Source: Obelidium mucronatum (lineage: Eukaryota; Chytridiomycota; Chytridiomycetes; Chytridiales; Chytriomycetaceae). Taken from it: 10,739 nt of DNA. A program made the position numbers and the translations under genes. Position 1 is the first letter of the stretch, and each line of letters starts with the position of its first letter. Location of the stretch: NCBI GenBank assembly GCA_025765595.1, contig JAIVFH010000672.1:1-10739 (forward strand). The letters run 5' to 3'. Shown in pieces: positions 1-7,385 of the stretch. Under the pieces are notes generated by a model. That model saw only the letters and a list, made by a program, of their open reading frames with translations. It searched no databases and had not been told where the DNA came from.

Positions 1-46
1 CCCATACTAACATGCCAAGGTTACCCATACTAACATGCCAGGGTTA
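1..46. repeat. 23-bp tandem repeat, two copies
   Basis: Two adjacent 23-nt units lie at 1-23 and 24-46. Both begin CCCATACTAACATGCC and end GGTTA, and they differ at one position (AAGG against AGGG). The next bases, CCCACGTACTA, look like a diverged third start that runs into the repeat cluster at 47. The array may extend left of the window, which begins exactly at a unit boundary. Confidence 0.85.
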
Positions 47-310
47 CCCACGTACTATAGCAAGCGGCACTCCCGACTCAGACCCTATTCGGACTCCTTT
101 TCGGAAAATGATTCGGAGTCCGACTAGGGCCCGAATCGGACTAGGCTGTCCGTTAGGCCTAACGACACGCTCCAAATGCGCTTCCAATTGGATTTACAGC
201 TCCTAACAGCTTTTTTCAGCCCATCGCTAATAGCGCGTTGATAGTCCTAGTTGGAAAGCTAGTCAAATGCGGCTAAGGGTCCTACTAGGATCCCCGTTAG
301 GACTCCAAAT
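47..310 (+). repeat. Short-motif palindromic repeat cluster A, with outer inverted-repeat arm
   Basis: This stretch is built from degenerate 10-13 nt units such as ATTCGGACTCC, GATTCGGAGTCC and CTACTAGGATCC. Both orientations are mixed. Its first ~90 nt (47-139, starting CCCACGTACTATAGC) are matched in inverted orientation at 9980-10070. From about 140 on the units become more diverged and include GCTAATAGCGCG and CCTACTAGGATCC. Short ORFs here have no coding character. It may be one arm of a large mobile element or a dispersed copy of a repeat family. Confidence 0.75.
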
Positions 311-903
311 CTCAAAAACGTTGAGCATCTGGTGGGGTTTAAGCCATCAGAAAATTTTTCTGAGCCTTCATCCTGAAATTTCCTGCCAAAATTTTCACTC
401 AAATGGAAAAAGTCACATAATTATGTTAGAAATCATTATTATTCCATTGTTATTTCTATTTGACTGCCAAAAAAAAAACTTTGTAGAAATTTTTCTGTAT
501 GTGTTCTCTTTTTCTTGCTAACAGCCCTAGACTTGAGAGGATATTGACTTAGGTAATACATGTCAATAATGGCTAGGTTAAGTTTGTACTCACCTCTAAC
601 CCAGCCCCATGACCATCAGGTAACATGACAGGTCAAATTGAAGCCACTTACATATTCAGAGGAATAATAAAAGAAATTTAAGCTGGGGAGTGTGTTAGAA
701 AATAAGTTGGATGCATTTCAGGGGGCACAACAAATTAAATACCAAGAGGAATTAGTTGTACATACTTTTATTATAAAAATAAATATGGAAAAATATAAGA
801 TATGGCAATGAAGCTTTACAGAGCAAAGAAGCAGAAAAAGGAAGGGGAAATCTAAAAACTATCTGTTGATAACATAAGCAATCAAGAGAGAATTTTTAAG
901 AAG

Positions 904-906
<3 letters not shown>
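311..906. other. Gene-free AT-rich interval
   Basis: I find no supportable gene in about 600 nt. The longest ORF begins at 267, inside cluster A, and has no recognisable domain. At about 684-705 the sequence AAGCTGGGGAGTG followed by TGTTAGAAAATAAG resembles the purine tract and LTR start of a Ty1/copia element. No integrase or reverse transcriptase coding is visible beside it, so it is noted only as a possible remnant. Confidence 0.5.

Positions 907-939
<33 letters not shown>
907..939. repeat. Poly-G homopolymer, 33 nt
   Basis: There is an uninterrupted run of 33 G, preceded by AAGGGA and followed by CAGTGGGAGACTGTAG. It is striking in otherwise AT-rich surroundings. The exact length should be regarded as approximate because homopolymers of this size are hard to sequence. 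It could fold into G-quadruplex structures. Confidence 0.9.
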
Positions 940-942
<3 letters not shown>

Positions 943-945
<3 letters not shown>

Positions 946-1088
946 GAGACTGTAGCTTTATTAATTTATTGTATTGTATTCTATTGTATTGTATTTGTAT
1001 TGTATTCTATTGTATTGTATTCTATTGTATTGTATTGTATTATATTGAATTGTATGTATGGTATTTGTATGTCAGCTACAGTCTCCCA
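943..1088. repeat. (TATTG)n array enclosed by a perfect 15-bp inverted repeat
   Basis: TGGGAGACTGTAGCT at 943-957 is the exact reverse complement of AGCTACAGTCTCCCA at 1074-1088. Between them lie about 116 nt of TATTG/TATTC pentanucleotide repeats. The unit could form a hairpin with a low-complexity loop. ORFs on both strands through this region are products of the repeat and were left out. Confidence 0.85.
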
Positions 1089-1104
1089 ACCAGCTATGGT
1101 ATAG

Positions 1105-1152
1105 TATTGTATTGTATTGTATTGTATTGTATTGTATTGTATTGTATTGTAT
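1105..1152. repeat. (TATTG)n microsatellite
   Basis: There are about nine and a half near-perfect TATTG units just outside the inverted repeat that encloses the neighbouring interrupted array. Single TATTG units recur sparsely to about 1335. Simple pentanucleotide expansion. Confidence 0.9.
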
Positions 1153-1165
1153 TTATTTGTACATA

Positions 1166-1446
1166 GCAGGTAGAAAGTGTGCACCCTTTCTGCAAGAATG
1201 TATGAGATGAGTTGTTCTTGCACGGTATTGTGGGTATTGTATGAAGTGATGCATGGCATGTAGAAAGTGTGCACCCTTTCCACCTGCCAGTACACTGCAT
1301 TGTATTGTATAAAGAATAGTAGGTGTGTTGTATTGTGTATAATGTGAAGTGTGTAGTGTATAGGGAATAGAGTATAATATATAGTGTATAATGTACAGTG
1401 ATAATGTATAGTGATAATGCAAGCAAAAAGTGTGCACCCTTTTTGC
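1166..1446. repeat. Three near-palindromic GTGCAC-centred repeats
   Basis: The 16-mer AAAGTGTGCACCCTTT occurs three times, at 1174-1189, 1264-1279 and 1427-1442. Each copy has flanks that extend the dyad, for example GGCATGTAGAAAG...CTTTCCACCTGCC around copy two and GCAAAA...TTTTGC around copy three. The flanks differ between copies, yet each keeps self-complementarity. A fourth, more diverged relative may sit at 1609-1630 (GGAAGGGTGCATGCC). The sequence between them is low-complexity TATAGTG/ATAATG DNA. No gene is supported here. Confidence 0.75.
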
Positions 1447-1644
1447 CAGCTAGTATTCAAGTAGATTCAACTGGAAGTATTTTGGTTTAGTAATAGCTTT
1501 AATTTAATGAAAGTAAAACCTGGGTTTGGCATCTGAGCCAAAGAAGACATCAACCAGTAGAATGCATTTTTTTGGAAGGGCAAAGTTCCTTCTTTTATAC
1601 TTTTTTTTGGAAGGGTGCATGCCTTTTTCATTGTCAAACAACTT

Positions 1645-1753
1645 TCATTACAAGGTCATTACAAGACAAAATATTCATTACAAGTGCCTTACTAAAACAA
1701 ATAGTCATTACAAGCTCATTACAAGGAAAAAATCATTACAAGTTAATAACAAG
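1645..1753 (+). repeat. TCATTACAAG minisatellite
   Basis: Six exact copies of TCATTACAAG start at 1645, 1656, 1675, 1705, 1716 and 1733. A degenerate copy (TTAATAACAAG) follows. Spacing is irregular (11, 19, 30, 11 and 17 nt), so this is an interspersed decamer more than a strict tandem array. The ORF crossing it has a Lys/Thr/Tyr-rich product typical of repeat translation. Confidence 0.85.
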
Positions 1754-1852
1754 AAAAAAAGTATAAAACAAACTGACAAAAAGTACTTGCAATCCAAATC
1801 AAATGGAATTCACTTCTACTTTTTTTCTTACTATTTTGTTATTTTTTAGTTT

Positions 1853-1911
1853 TTAATATATTTTATTTTATTTTTATTTTTATTTTTATTTTATTTTTAT
1901 TTTTATTTTTA

Positions 1912-1942
<31 letters not shown>

Positions 1943-1956
1943 TTTATTTTATTTTA

Positions 1957-1987
<31 letters not shown>

Positions 1988-2160
1988 TTATTTTTATTTT
2001 TATTTTTATTTTTATTTTTATTTTTTTATTTTTTTAAATTTTTAAAATGTTTATTTTTATTTATTTATTTATTAACTGTTAAATTTGTTTTATTTAGTAA
2101 CTTGTATTTTATTTTCTTTGCTTTTTGATGATAAGTTTAGTTTTAATAGTTGAGGCTGGG
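1853..2160. repeat. (TTTTTATTTT)n and AT-rich low-complexity tract
   Basis: From about 1853 to 2036 the plus strand is almost pure T with an A every four or five bases. TTTTAT and TTTTTAT units alternate. A shorter TTTA run and generic AT-rich sequence continue to about 2150. No gene is seen. It lies directly downstream of the broken 3' end of the minus-strand hAT transposase. Confidence 0.9.
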
Positions 2161-2252
2161 CAGTAAGTTGGTTTCACTTCGTTTGGCCTAAACAAGGTTC
2201 CATTGGGCTGCAACCTGCACTGCGAAGAAACAAAGTGACTGAGCGTATGTCT

Positions 2253-4733
2253 CTAGTTAAGGGTATTGTGAGAAAAGGAAGATAAAGAGGGAAAAAAAAG
2301 GGGGTTGAACCTGTGGGAATAATGTAAGCGTCCTGAAGAGCAAATTTCATAGGCGTACTTCTCCAGCTTTTCCAATGCACAAGCGGCTCCGTTTCGCAGG
2401 TAGTAAGGAAAGAAGCCATTTGAAATAGCCTTCAAGTCTGAACAAAGACTAACCATTAAAGGGACAACAATATGGATGGTTGGCTTGTGACCAATGGACA
2501 GTCTTTTTGTTGCATTGTAGAAGGGCTGAAGAAACTGTTTCAAGTCCTTGAAGTGGCGAAGGTCGGTGTCTTTGAAAGCCATATTGTCATCACGTGAAAA
2601 ACCAATGCAGTACTTGGCATGTTCCCTTGGAGCCACTGTTGCAAGAACAATGTTTTGAGTTCCAACGAGTCTTGACTGCACGAATTAACACCTTGAAAGA
2701 CACACCCATGGCAATGCACTGGTCCTCCAGACGCTTACGTAAGGTCGGGCTATTTGCAAGCATTCGGGCAGCGGCTTGAGCCTATGCGACAATGTGGCGA
2801 CAGTGTGGCAGAGCTACGTTAGCAATTTTCCCTTAAAATATGGAAAATACTGCAAACCTTTTTCACCAGTTTTCTCACATCATCAGGGCAGGCAGACACT
2901 GTAGATGTAAGAGACTTTACAATATCCCTGGAGTTGTCCATCGAAACTGCCCTGGCTAATGTTTCGATGATGCGGAGAGTTTCTGTGTCAAACTGAATGT
3001 TGTCATTAAATAAAAATGTAACATTATTTAACATACTTGATGTTCAGCTTCAGAATCCTGAATGTCATTGTTGGATTCGTCATCGGCCTGGTCTACAATG
3101 TCTTCAGGCGGTTCGTCAAAGTCACCATCGTCCGATTCACCAGACTCATTTCCAATTACATCAGAAAGACCACAGAGTCCACTGACGGCATCTGAGACAG
3201 CTAAGTTGAGGATATGAGGAAAGCAGCGAACATGTTCAAGTGCTTGGGCGTCTTTATCTGAGAAGAGGAAAAAAAATTTAGATAGTGAAAAAAGGATGAT
3301 AATTTAGCAAAAATGGCCAAGAATAATAAAGGAGAATAAAATGCAGACCAAATTCATATCAGATCTCGGATGAATTTAACCATGTTATTGTTGGACGATG
3401 CATTGTCAAGAGTGACAGACTGCAGTTTCGAGAGCAAGTCCATTTCCAACAGCTTGAGAACCAACGAATGGGCAAGATTGATTCCACTGCAAATGGAGAT
3501 AAAATTAATTAGTAAGAGTAATGATATCAATTATAATAAAAACCATACGCATGAGATCCTGTCAATGGCACAAATCCAATCGTTGTTGAGTGATAATTGA
3601 AGTTAACATCGATCCAGTTTGCGCGCAGTCCAAAAAAGGCCAACTTCATGAAGGCAGTCCATACATCTCCCGAGATGGCAATCTTAGAATTGAGAGATAC
3701 AAAGTAGAGCTACAAAAAATCCGGTCAGCAGCAAATAAAAAAAAAATAGTAAACGGCTTTAAACCTTTAATGCTGAATGACAGGCATGGTATGTTTGAGG
3801 AAGGACATTTGTGCGGTAAGTGGTTGCTGTTTCGATGAGAGTCAGAGCAGCTGGACAAAAAAACGTGGCCCATTGCATCACAGTTGGAGACTCAATGAAC
3901 CGAAATGAAAAATTATTGCTGATGATTGTACGCAAAGTCATGAAGCGCACTGTACTTTTGTTGATGTTTTGAGGAAGTATGTGTCGTTTTTTCAAGAAAG
4001 GGAGAATGGTGCTTGCGCGAGGTGTTGTATCATTTTCTGGATCGGATATAGGAGCCCGCAGTCCGTGAGTATTGGTCAAATGGGAAGGCAAAGCTTTTGT
4101 TGATGGTTTCAATTCTGCAGTGACTGTGTAGAAAGCAAGTTAAGAGAGCACCAACTAAAATAAAATAACATACTTGGTTTGCCACAAAGACGGTTCTCAT
4201 CCAAAATGACTTGACAGACGTAAGCGTAGCGATTGGCCCCTAATGCTGGCTTGGGTACAGTCTTGCTTTTGTCAAAGTATGCCCACACCCACGATGCCTT
4301 CTTCGGCTTCTGATGTGACAAGGGCTGATGCTGGTTTAGAGCGGAATCGAGGGCCGCAGTCAATGAAGTAGCAGGTGTTGGGGTTATCACCCCCGTTGCT
4401 GGGGATGTTCCTAACACAGCAGCACGTTGCAAAGGAGTGCGATTTTTGCTGCTGTCATCTTCATCTTCATCATCTTCAGCTTCGTTTTCATCATGGTCAT
4501 CACGAGGACGCTTTCGAGATGTTGATGCTGAAGGACTTGAAACTGGTTGGAGGGGTTGTCGCTGTTGGGGAGCTGCTGACGATGATGCGGATGCTGAAGA
4601 CGATGCACCACTTCTGGAGATATTGAGGAAGGCCCGCTTCTGCCGTTCGGTCTCTTTCACATAGGTCACTTCTGCTGAAAAAGTTTGACGCCGTAATACC
4701 AGCGGCAGCCCTCTCTTTCCCTTTTCCAGCCAT
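2253..4733 (-). pseudogene. BED-finger hAT transposase, decayed and C-terminally truncated
   Basis: hAT transposases cut and paste DNA with an RNase H-like DDE core. Exons traced on the minus strand are 4733/4669-4174, 4123-3765, 3709-3549, 3486-about 3360, 3257-3037, 2992-2858 and 2781 downward. Most introns are 44-76 nt with GT...AG ends. The first exon has an acidic, Ser-rich linker, then a BED zinc finger (WVWAYF, VC, LCGK, and across the first splice LPSHLTNTH). The core follows: GDVWT (first Asp), TLDNASSN (second Asp), RCFPHILNLAV and KTRWNS. Damage: the ATG at 4733 is one frame off the BED exon; the exon ending near 3360 has no GT donor and meets TGA (3354-3356); a frameshift follows TRWNS (about 2660); another shift is likely near 2355. 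The third acidic residue and C-terminal dimerisation domain are absent. The family call is firm; individual splice sites are inferred. Confidence 0.85.
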
Positions 4734-4799
4734 TTTAAAAAATAGTGCTTTTATTTTTTTGGTATTACTGTGAGTTTTTTATTCCAGCCCCCTTGCAAG

Positions 4800-4920
4800 C
4801 AATACCTGGCGGGTCTGTCGGGTTTGTCGTATCGGGGCTGAGGTCCAACCATGACCCGGCCCCGTGACGTTCGGGGCCGGGGCACCCCGCCGGGTTGACC
4901 CGAACCCGCTCTCACCTTAG
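4800..4920. repeat. GC-rich ACCCG/CGGGT repeat stretch, probable hAT subterminal region
   Basis: This 120-nt GC-rich island in AT-rich surroundings is full of CGGGT and ACCCG motifs (CGGGTCTG, GACCCGGCCCCG, CCGGGTTGACCCGAACCCG). It lies just upstream of the hAT gene start. Mushroom hAT elements often carry such motifs inside their ends. The minus-strand sequence TAAGGTGAGAGCGGGTTCGG ending near 4920 could be the terminal repeat. I found no matching opposite end or 8-bp target duplication, which fits loss of the other side of the element. Confidence 0.5.
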
Positions 4921-5087
4921 TCATCTCGCTGGTGGTTCCATACCATTCTTTGTCACAGCTGAGCATTTGTATCTGAGTTAAAATCGTTTATGAGTTTCGA
5001 AAATAGAAAGTTCAAGTCCCAGAATGTACCTTGCTGTGAACATATAGTACACGCTCTTTCTGCCAGTCCCAAACAACTTCCTAGGTC
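4921..5087. other. Short gene-free interval
   Basis: No gene is supported. A box-B-like GTTCAAGTCCC occurs at about 5010. No matching A box and no foldable T arm accompany it, so no tRNA or SINE is called. Confidence 0.4.
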
Positions 5088-5375
5088 GGCTGGACCAGCG
5101 CGGGGTCTGAGCGGCACGCGCAATTCGGGGCCCTATTCGGGGTCCGAATAGGGCTCCTAATCGGATCCGATTAGGATTTAGTCCGATTCGGAGCCTAATC
5201 AGGGCCGATTAGGGGCCCTAGTAGCTCTCCTAATTGCAAATCAGCAAACAGGACTGCTCCTAGTAGCATTTGTCTGCTCCTAGTAGGACTCCTAATAGCA
5301 TTTTGCTCTGCCAATTGGAAACCAAATGGCTTTAATACAACTCCTAGTAGGACTCCTATTGGGGCCCTGTTAGCA
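5088..5375 (+). repeat. Short-motif palindromic repeat cluster C
   Basis: GGCTGGACCAGC at 5088, then GAGCGGCACGCGCAATTCGG at 5109-5128, match the reverse complement of the module at 10030-10080. The cluster continues with units such as CCTAATCGG, GATTCGGAG and CCTAGTAGGAC. It contains a hairpin with CCCTATTCGG/CCGAATAGGG arms (5131-5153) and a perfect 22-bp palindrome centred on GGATCC (5155-5176). Towards 5375 the units become CTCCTAGTAGGACTCC. No coding is supported. Confidence 0.75.
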
Positions 5376-5449
5376 CTATTGAATGTAAAACATCTAAAAT
5401 AAATGCATTTAAAGGGTAAATAAAATTTTACACAATTTTTTTATACAAC

Positions 5450-5585
5450 TATGCAAAAATCAAAGAAAATCCAAAAGTCTAAGAAAAATTCAAAAATCCA
5501 AGAAAAATTCAAAAAAAACCCAGATAAATCCAAAAAACCAAGAAAAATCAAAGAAGTACCAAAGAAAAACAACACTCAAAATATC
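5450..5585 (+). repeat. Lys-codon-rich AAAATCCAAGAAAAA minisatellite
   Basis: Irregular repeats of AAAATC(C)AAAGAAAA and AAAAATTCAAAAATCC fill this stretch. The plus-strand translation is a Lys/Ser/Pro repeat with no recognisable domain, so I treat it as low-complexity DNA. It ends where the minus-strand fragment at 5584-5838 stops. Confidence 0.6.
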
Positions 5586-5838
5586 ACTGAGTTTTCTTCT
5601 GAACAGGTTGCCTCTTCCAAGAATTTCCCAACACTCCCTCCTGGCACCCTTGAAAGTACTTTTCAACATCTTGAAAACCTGTAGTACTCCAACTGTATAT
5701 TTGATGCTTTGGGACCAATCTTGCATTGAACTTTGACATGTGCTTCCCAACATCGCTGTAAGAGAAGATGCCATCTTCTTTGTCAAAGTAGCTCGTGTAT
5801 GTTTTTGGAAAGAGCTGCTTCTCAATCTGGTTCCCCAA
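5584..5838 (-). pseudogene. Orphan coding fragment, unknown family
   Basis: This open frame of about 84 residues has balanced, protein-like composition, unlike its low-complexity neighbours. Visible segments are SLGNQIEKQLFPKTY, SYFDKEDGIFSYSDVG, NARLVPKHQIYSWSTTGF and DVEKYFQGCQEGVLGNSWK. The frame stays open upstream to about 5865 (NQKWYSLGN) before a TAG, so the first codon shown (a TTG) need not be a true start. It could be one exon of a larger gene or a relic of a mobile element. It overlaps, in antisense, the open frame leading into the acidic plus-strand gene. That gene probably begins later, at the ATG at 5877. I do not recognise the family. Confidence 0.4.
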
Positions 5839-5876
5839 AGAGTACCACTTCTGGTTCCAAGGCCACTACTGTTCCC

Positions 5877-7385
5877 ATGGCTACTTCAGCTTGCAAAGTG
5901 TCCAAGGCAATGCCAGCTCCCAAAGTGTCCAAGGCAACTCCAGTTCCCAAGACAGCAGACAAGACAGCTGATTCCAGTTCCAAGCCAGTGCCAAAATCAG
6001 CTGTCCTCAAGCCAAGATCTGCTGGTGCCTCCAAGACTGCTTTATCCAAGTCAATGTCTGTTCTCAAATCTCAGGCTTCTATGGTGGTATCTCCCGCAGT
6101 TGCTGAAAGCATTGATAATCACAAGGCTAGCCTAAAGGCTTGGGCAGAAACTCACAGAAAGTCGACAGATGCTGACGATTCAGAAAGTGAGTTAACACCA
6201 CTTGACAATGCGCCTGAAGGGTCTGAAGCTGATGAGATTGGAGATGTTGATGGTGGAAAAAATGAGCTTGATGCTGAAGAGGAAGACGAGGAGGAGGAGG
6301 AGGAGGAGGCGGATGAGGAGGAGCGGGAGGTACCAGTCCAGCAAAGAAAGAAGGTTCAGGCAATTGTGATTGAAGATGTTGATGATGAAATTGAGGTGGT
6401 GGAGCCAGTTGTACACAGAAAGAAGCGTCGTGTGGAGAACATAGATGCGGAGGAAGATGAAGTTGAGGATGATGAGGAAGTGGAGGATGAAGAAGAAGAA
6501 GTGCACGCTCATCGCAAAAAGAAGCGACATGTCATCCACCTTTTGAGAAGAGATGAAGAAGAAGAACCAGAGGTGAAAAAATTGTGTCTGTTAAATGTAT
6601 GTTTCAGAATCATGGAGCAGTTTTTTGTTGTAATGTGGAAGGGACTGTTGCTGAGGGAAACAAGGCAAAAGGTGAGCCCACATGTTGTTTTTATTGTGCA
6701 TTTTTAACAATCAAAAACATTATTGGTTTTGCTTGCTGATGTTTTGGCTGCTGCCAAAGCCCATCCAGCCACAACCCACTTTCGCAGGTCGGTGATCAGT
6801 GTTAGTTGGTTCACCAAGAACGTGTACATCTTTGAGGACTCTGTTTTGGTGGACACTGTTTTTAATCCACAAAGCCCAGAGTACTTTGATGTTGCCTATA
6901 CTGATTCTGGTAGGTTACCATTTTGTTTAAACAGCTCTCTAAGTATTTTTGGTATTTGTTTAGGAACCATCTTTGATCCATTTGCTTCTTCTCCATTGGT
7001 TAACTCTCCAGTGACATCAACTTCTCCATTGGTTAACTCTCCAGTGACATCAATGTATGAAAAGCCAGGTTCTATCTCTTCCAAGGAACGCCGCCAAGTC
7101 CCCACGTCTGTTGCTGAAGTTGTTGCCAAAGCCAAAGGACGCACCGGCACCCAAGACAAGTTCATTAGTCAAGTGAAAGAAGTTGGTATCCGCTTTTCTT
7201 ACCTGACGCAGGATCGAGAGCCACCAATGACCAAAACTCTTGCTGCTGCAACCCTGTCAAAGGAATTTCCCAACTTTGGAAATACTGTGGAAATTTTTCG
7301 GGCCTATGTTGGAGTCTTCTTTGCTGATTTGGAATTCCAAAGAGTAAGTTTTTATTTTAGTATCACTTCAAGCAATTTCTTTTAA
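5877..7385 (+). CDS. Acidic Lys/Pro-repeat protein, multi-exon, unknown function
   Basis: The ATG at 5877 is chosen because upstream residues are antisense to the fragment at 5584-5838, though the low-complexity homology with the minus gene begins a little earlier. Exon one encodes a basic, repeat-like N-terminus (KVSKAMPAPKVSKATPVPK). Long Asp/Glu runs follow (about 6270-6330 and 6450-6500), broken by QQRKK, HRKKRR and HRKKKR patches, typical of nuclear disordered proteins. Inferred introns are 6573-6607 (35 nt, short, least certain), 6672-6759 and 6910-6963. These link NHGAVFCCNVEGTVAEGNKA, HPATTHFRRSVISVSWFTKN and YFDVAYTDSGTIFDPFA. An in-frame 33-bp tandem duplication codes for two SPLVNSPVTST units. 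The last segment (TSVAEVVAKAKGRTG...FPNFGNTVEIFRAYVGVFF) looks folded. The frame ends at TAA 7383, overlapping the stop of the opposing gene; a GTAAGT at 7344 suggests the real 3' exon is missing. No family recognised. Confidence 0.55.
6988..7053 (+). repeat. Perfect 33-bp in-frame tandem duplication
   Basis: Two identical 33-nt units, 6988-7020 and 7021-7053, lie in the third large exon of the acidic-protein gene. Being a multiple of three they keep the frame and double an 11-residue SPLVNSPVTST-type segment. Absence of differences implies a recent duplication or conversion. Confidence 0.9.

Noticed and set aside
1..310. Direct repeats at the window start as a CRISPR array
   Set aside because: There are only two adjacent 23-nt units with no spacers, and the context is eukaryotic.
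942..1460. Several open frames of 74-159 codons on both strands
   Set aside because: They are translations of TATTG/ATAATG repeats, with Tyr/Ile/Leu/Cys-rich products that overlap in all frames.
4375..4664. Plus-strand ORFs opposite the first hAT exon
   Set aside because: They are antisense shadows of the acidic, Ser-rich linker and BED finger exon, which has splice and motif support on the minus strand.
4975..5035. GTTCAAGTCCC as a tRNA B box
   Set aside because: The flanking bases do not form a T stem and no A box lies upstream at a proper distance.
6127..6539. Minus-strand ORFs opposite the acidic region (Leu/Phe- or Pro-rich products)
   Set aside because: They arise as complements of GAG/GAT/GAA codon runs and have no independent support.
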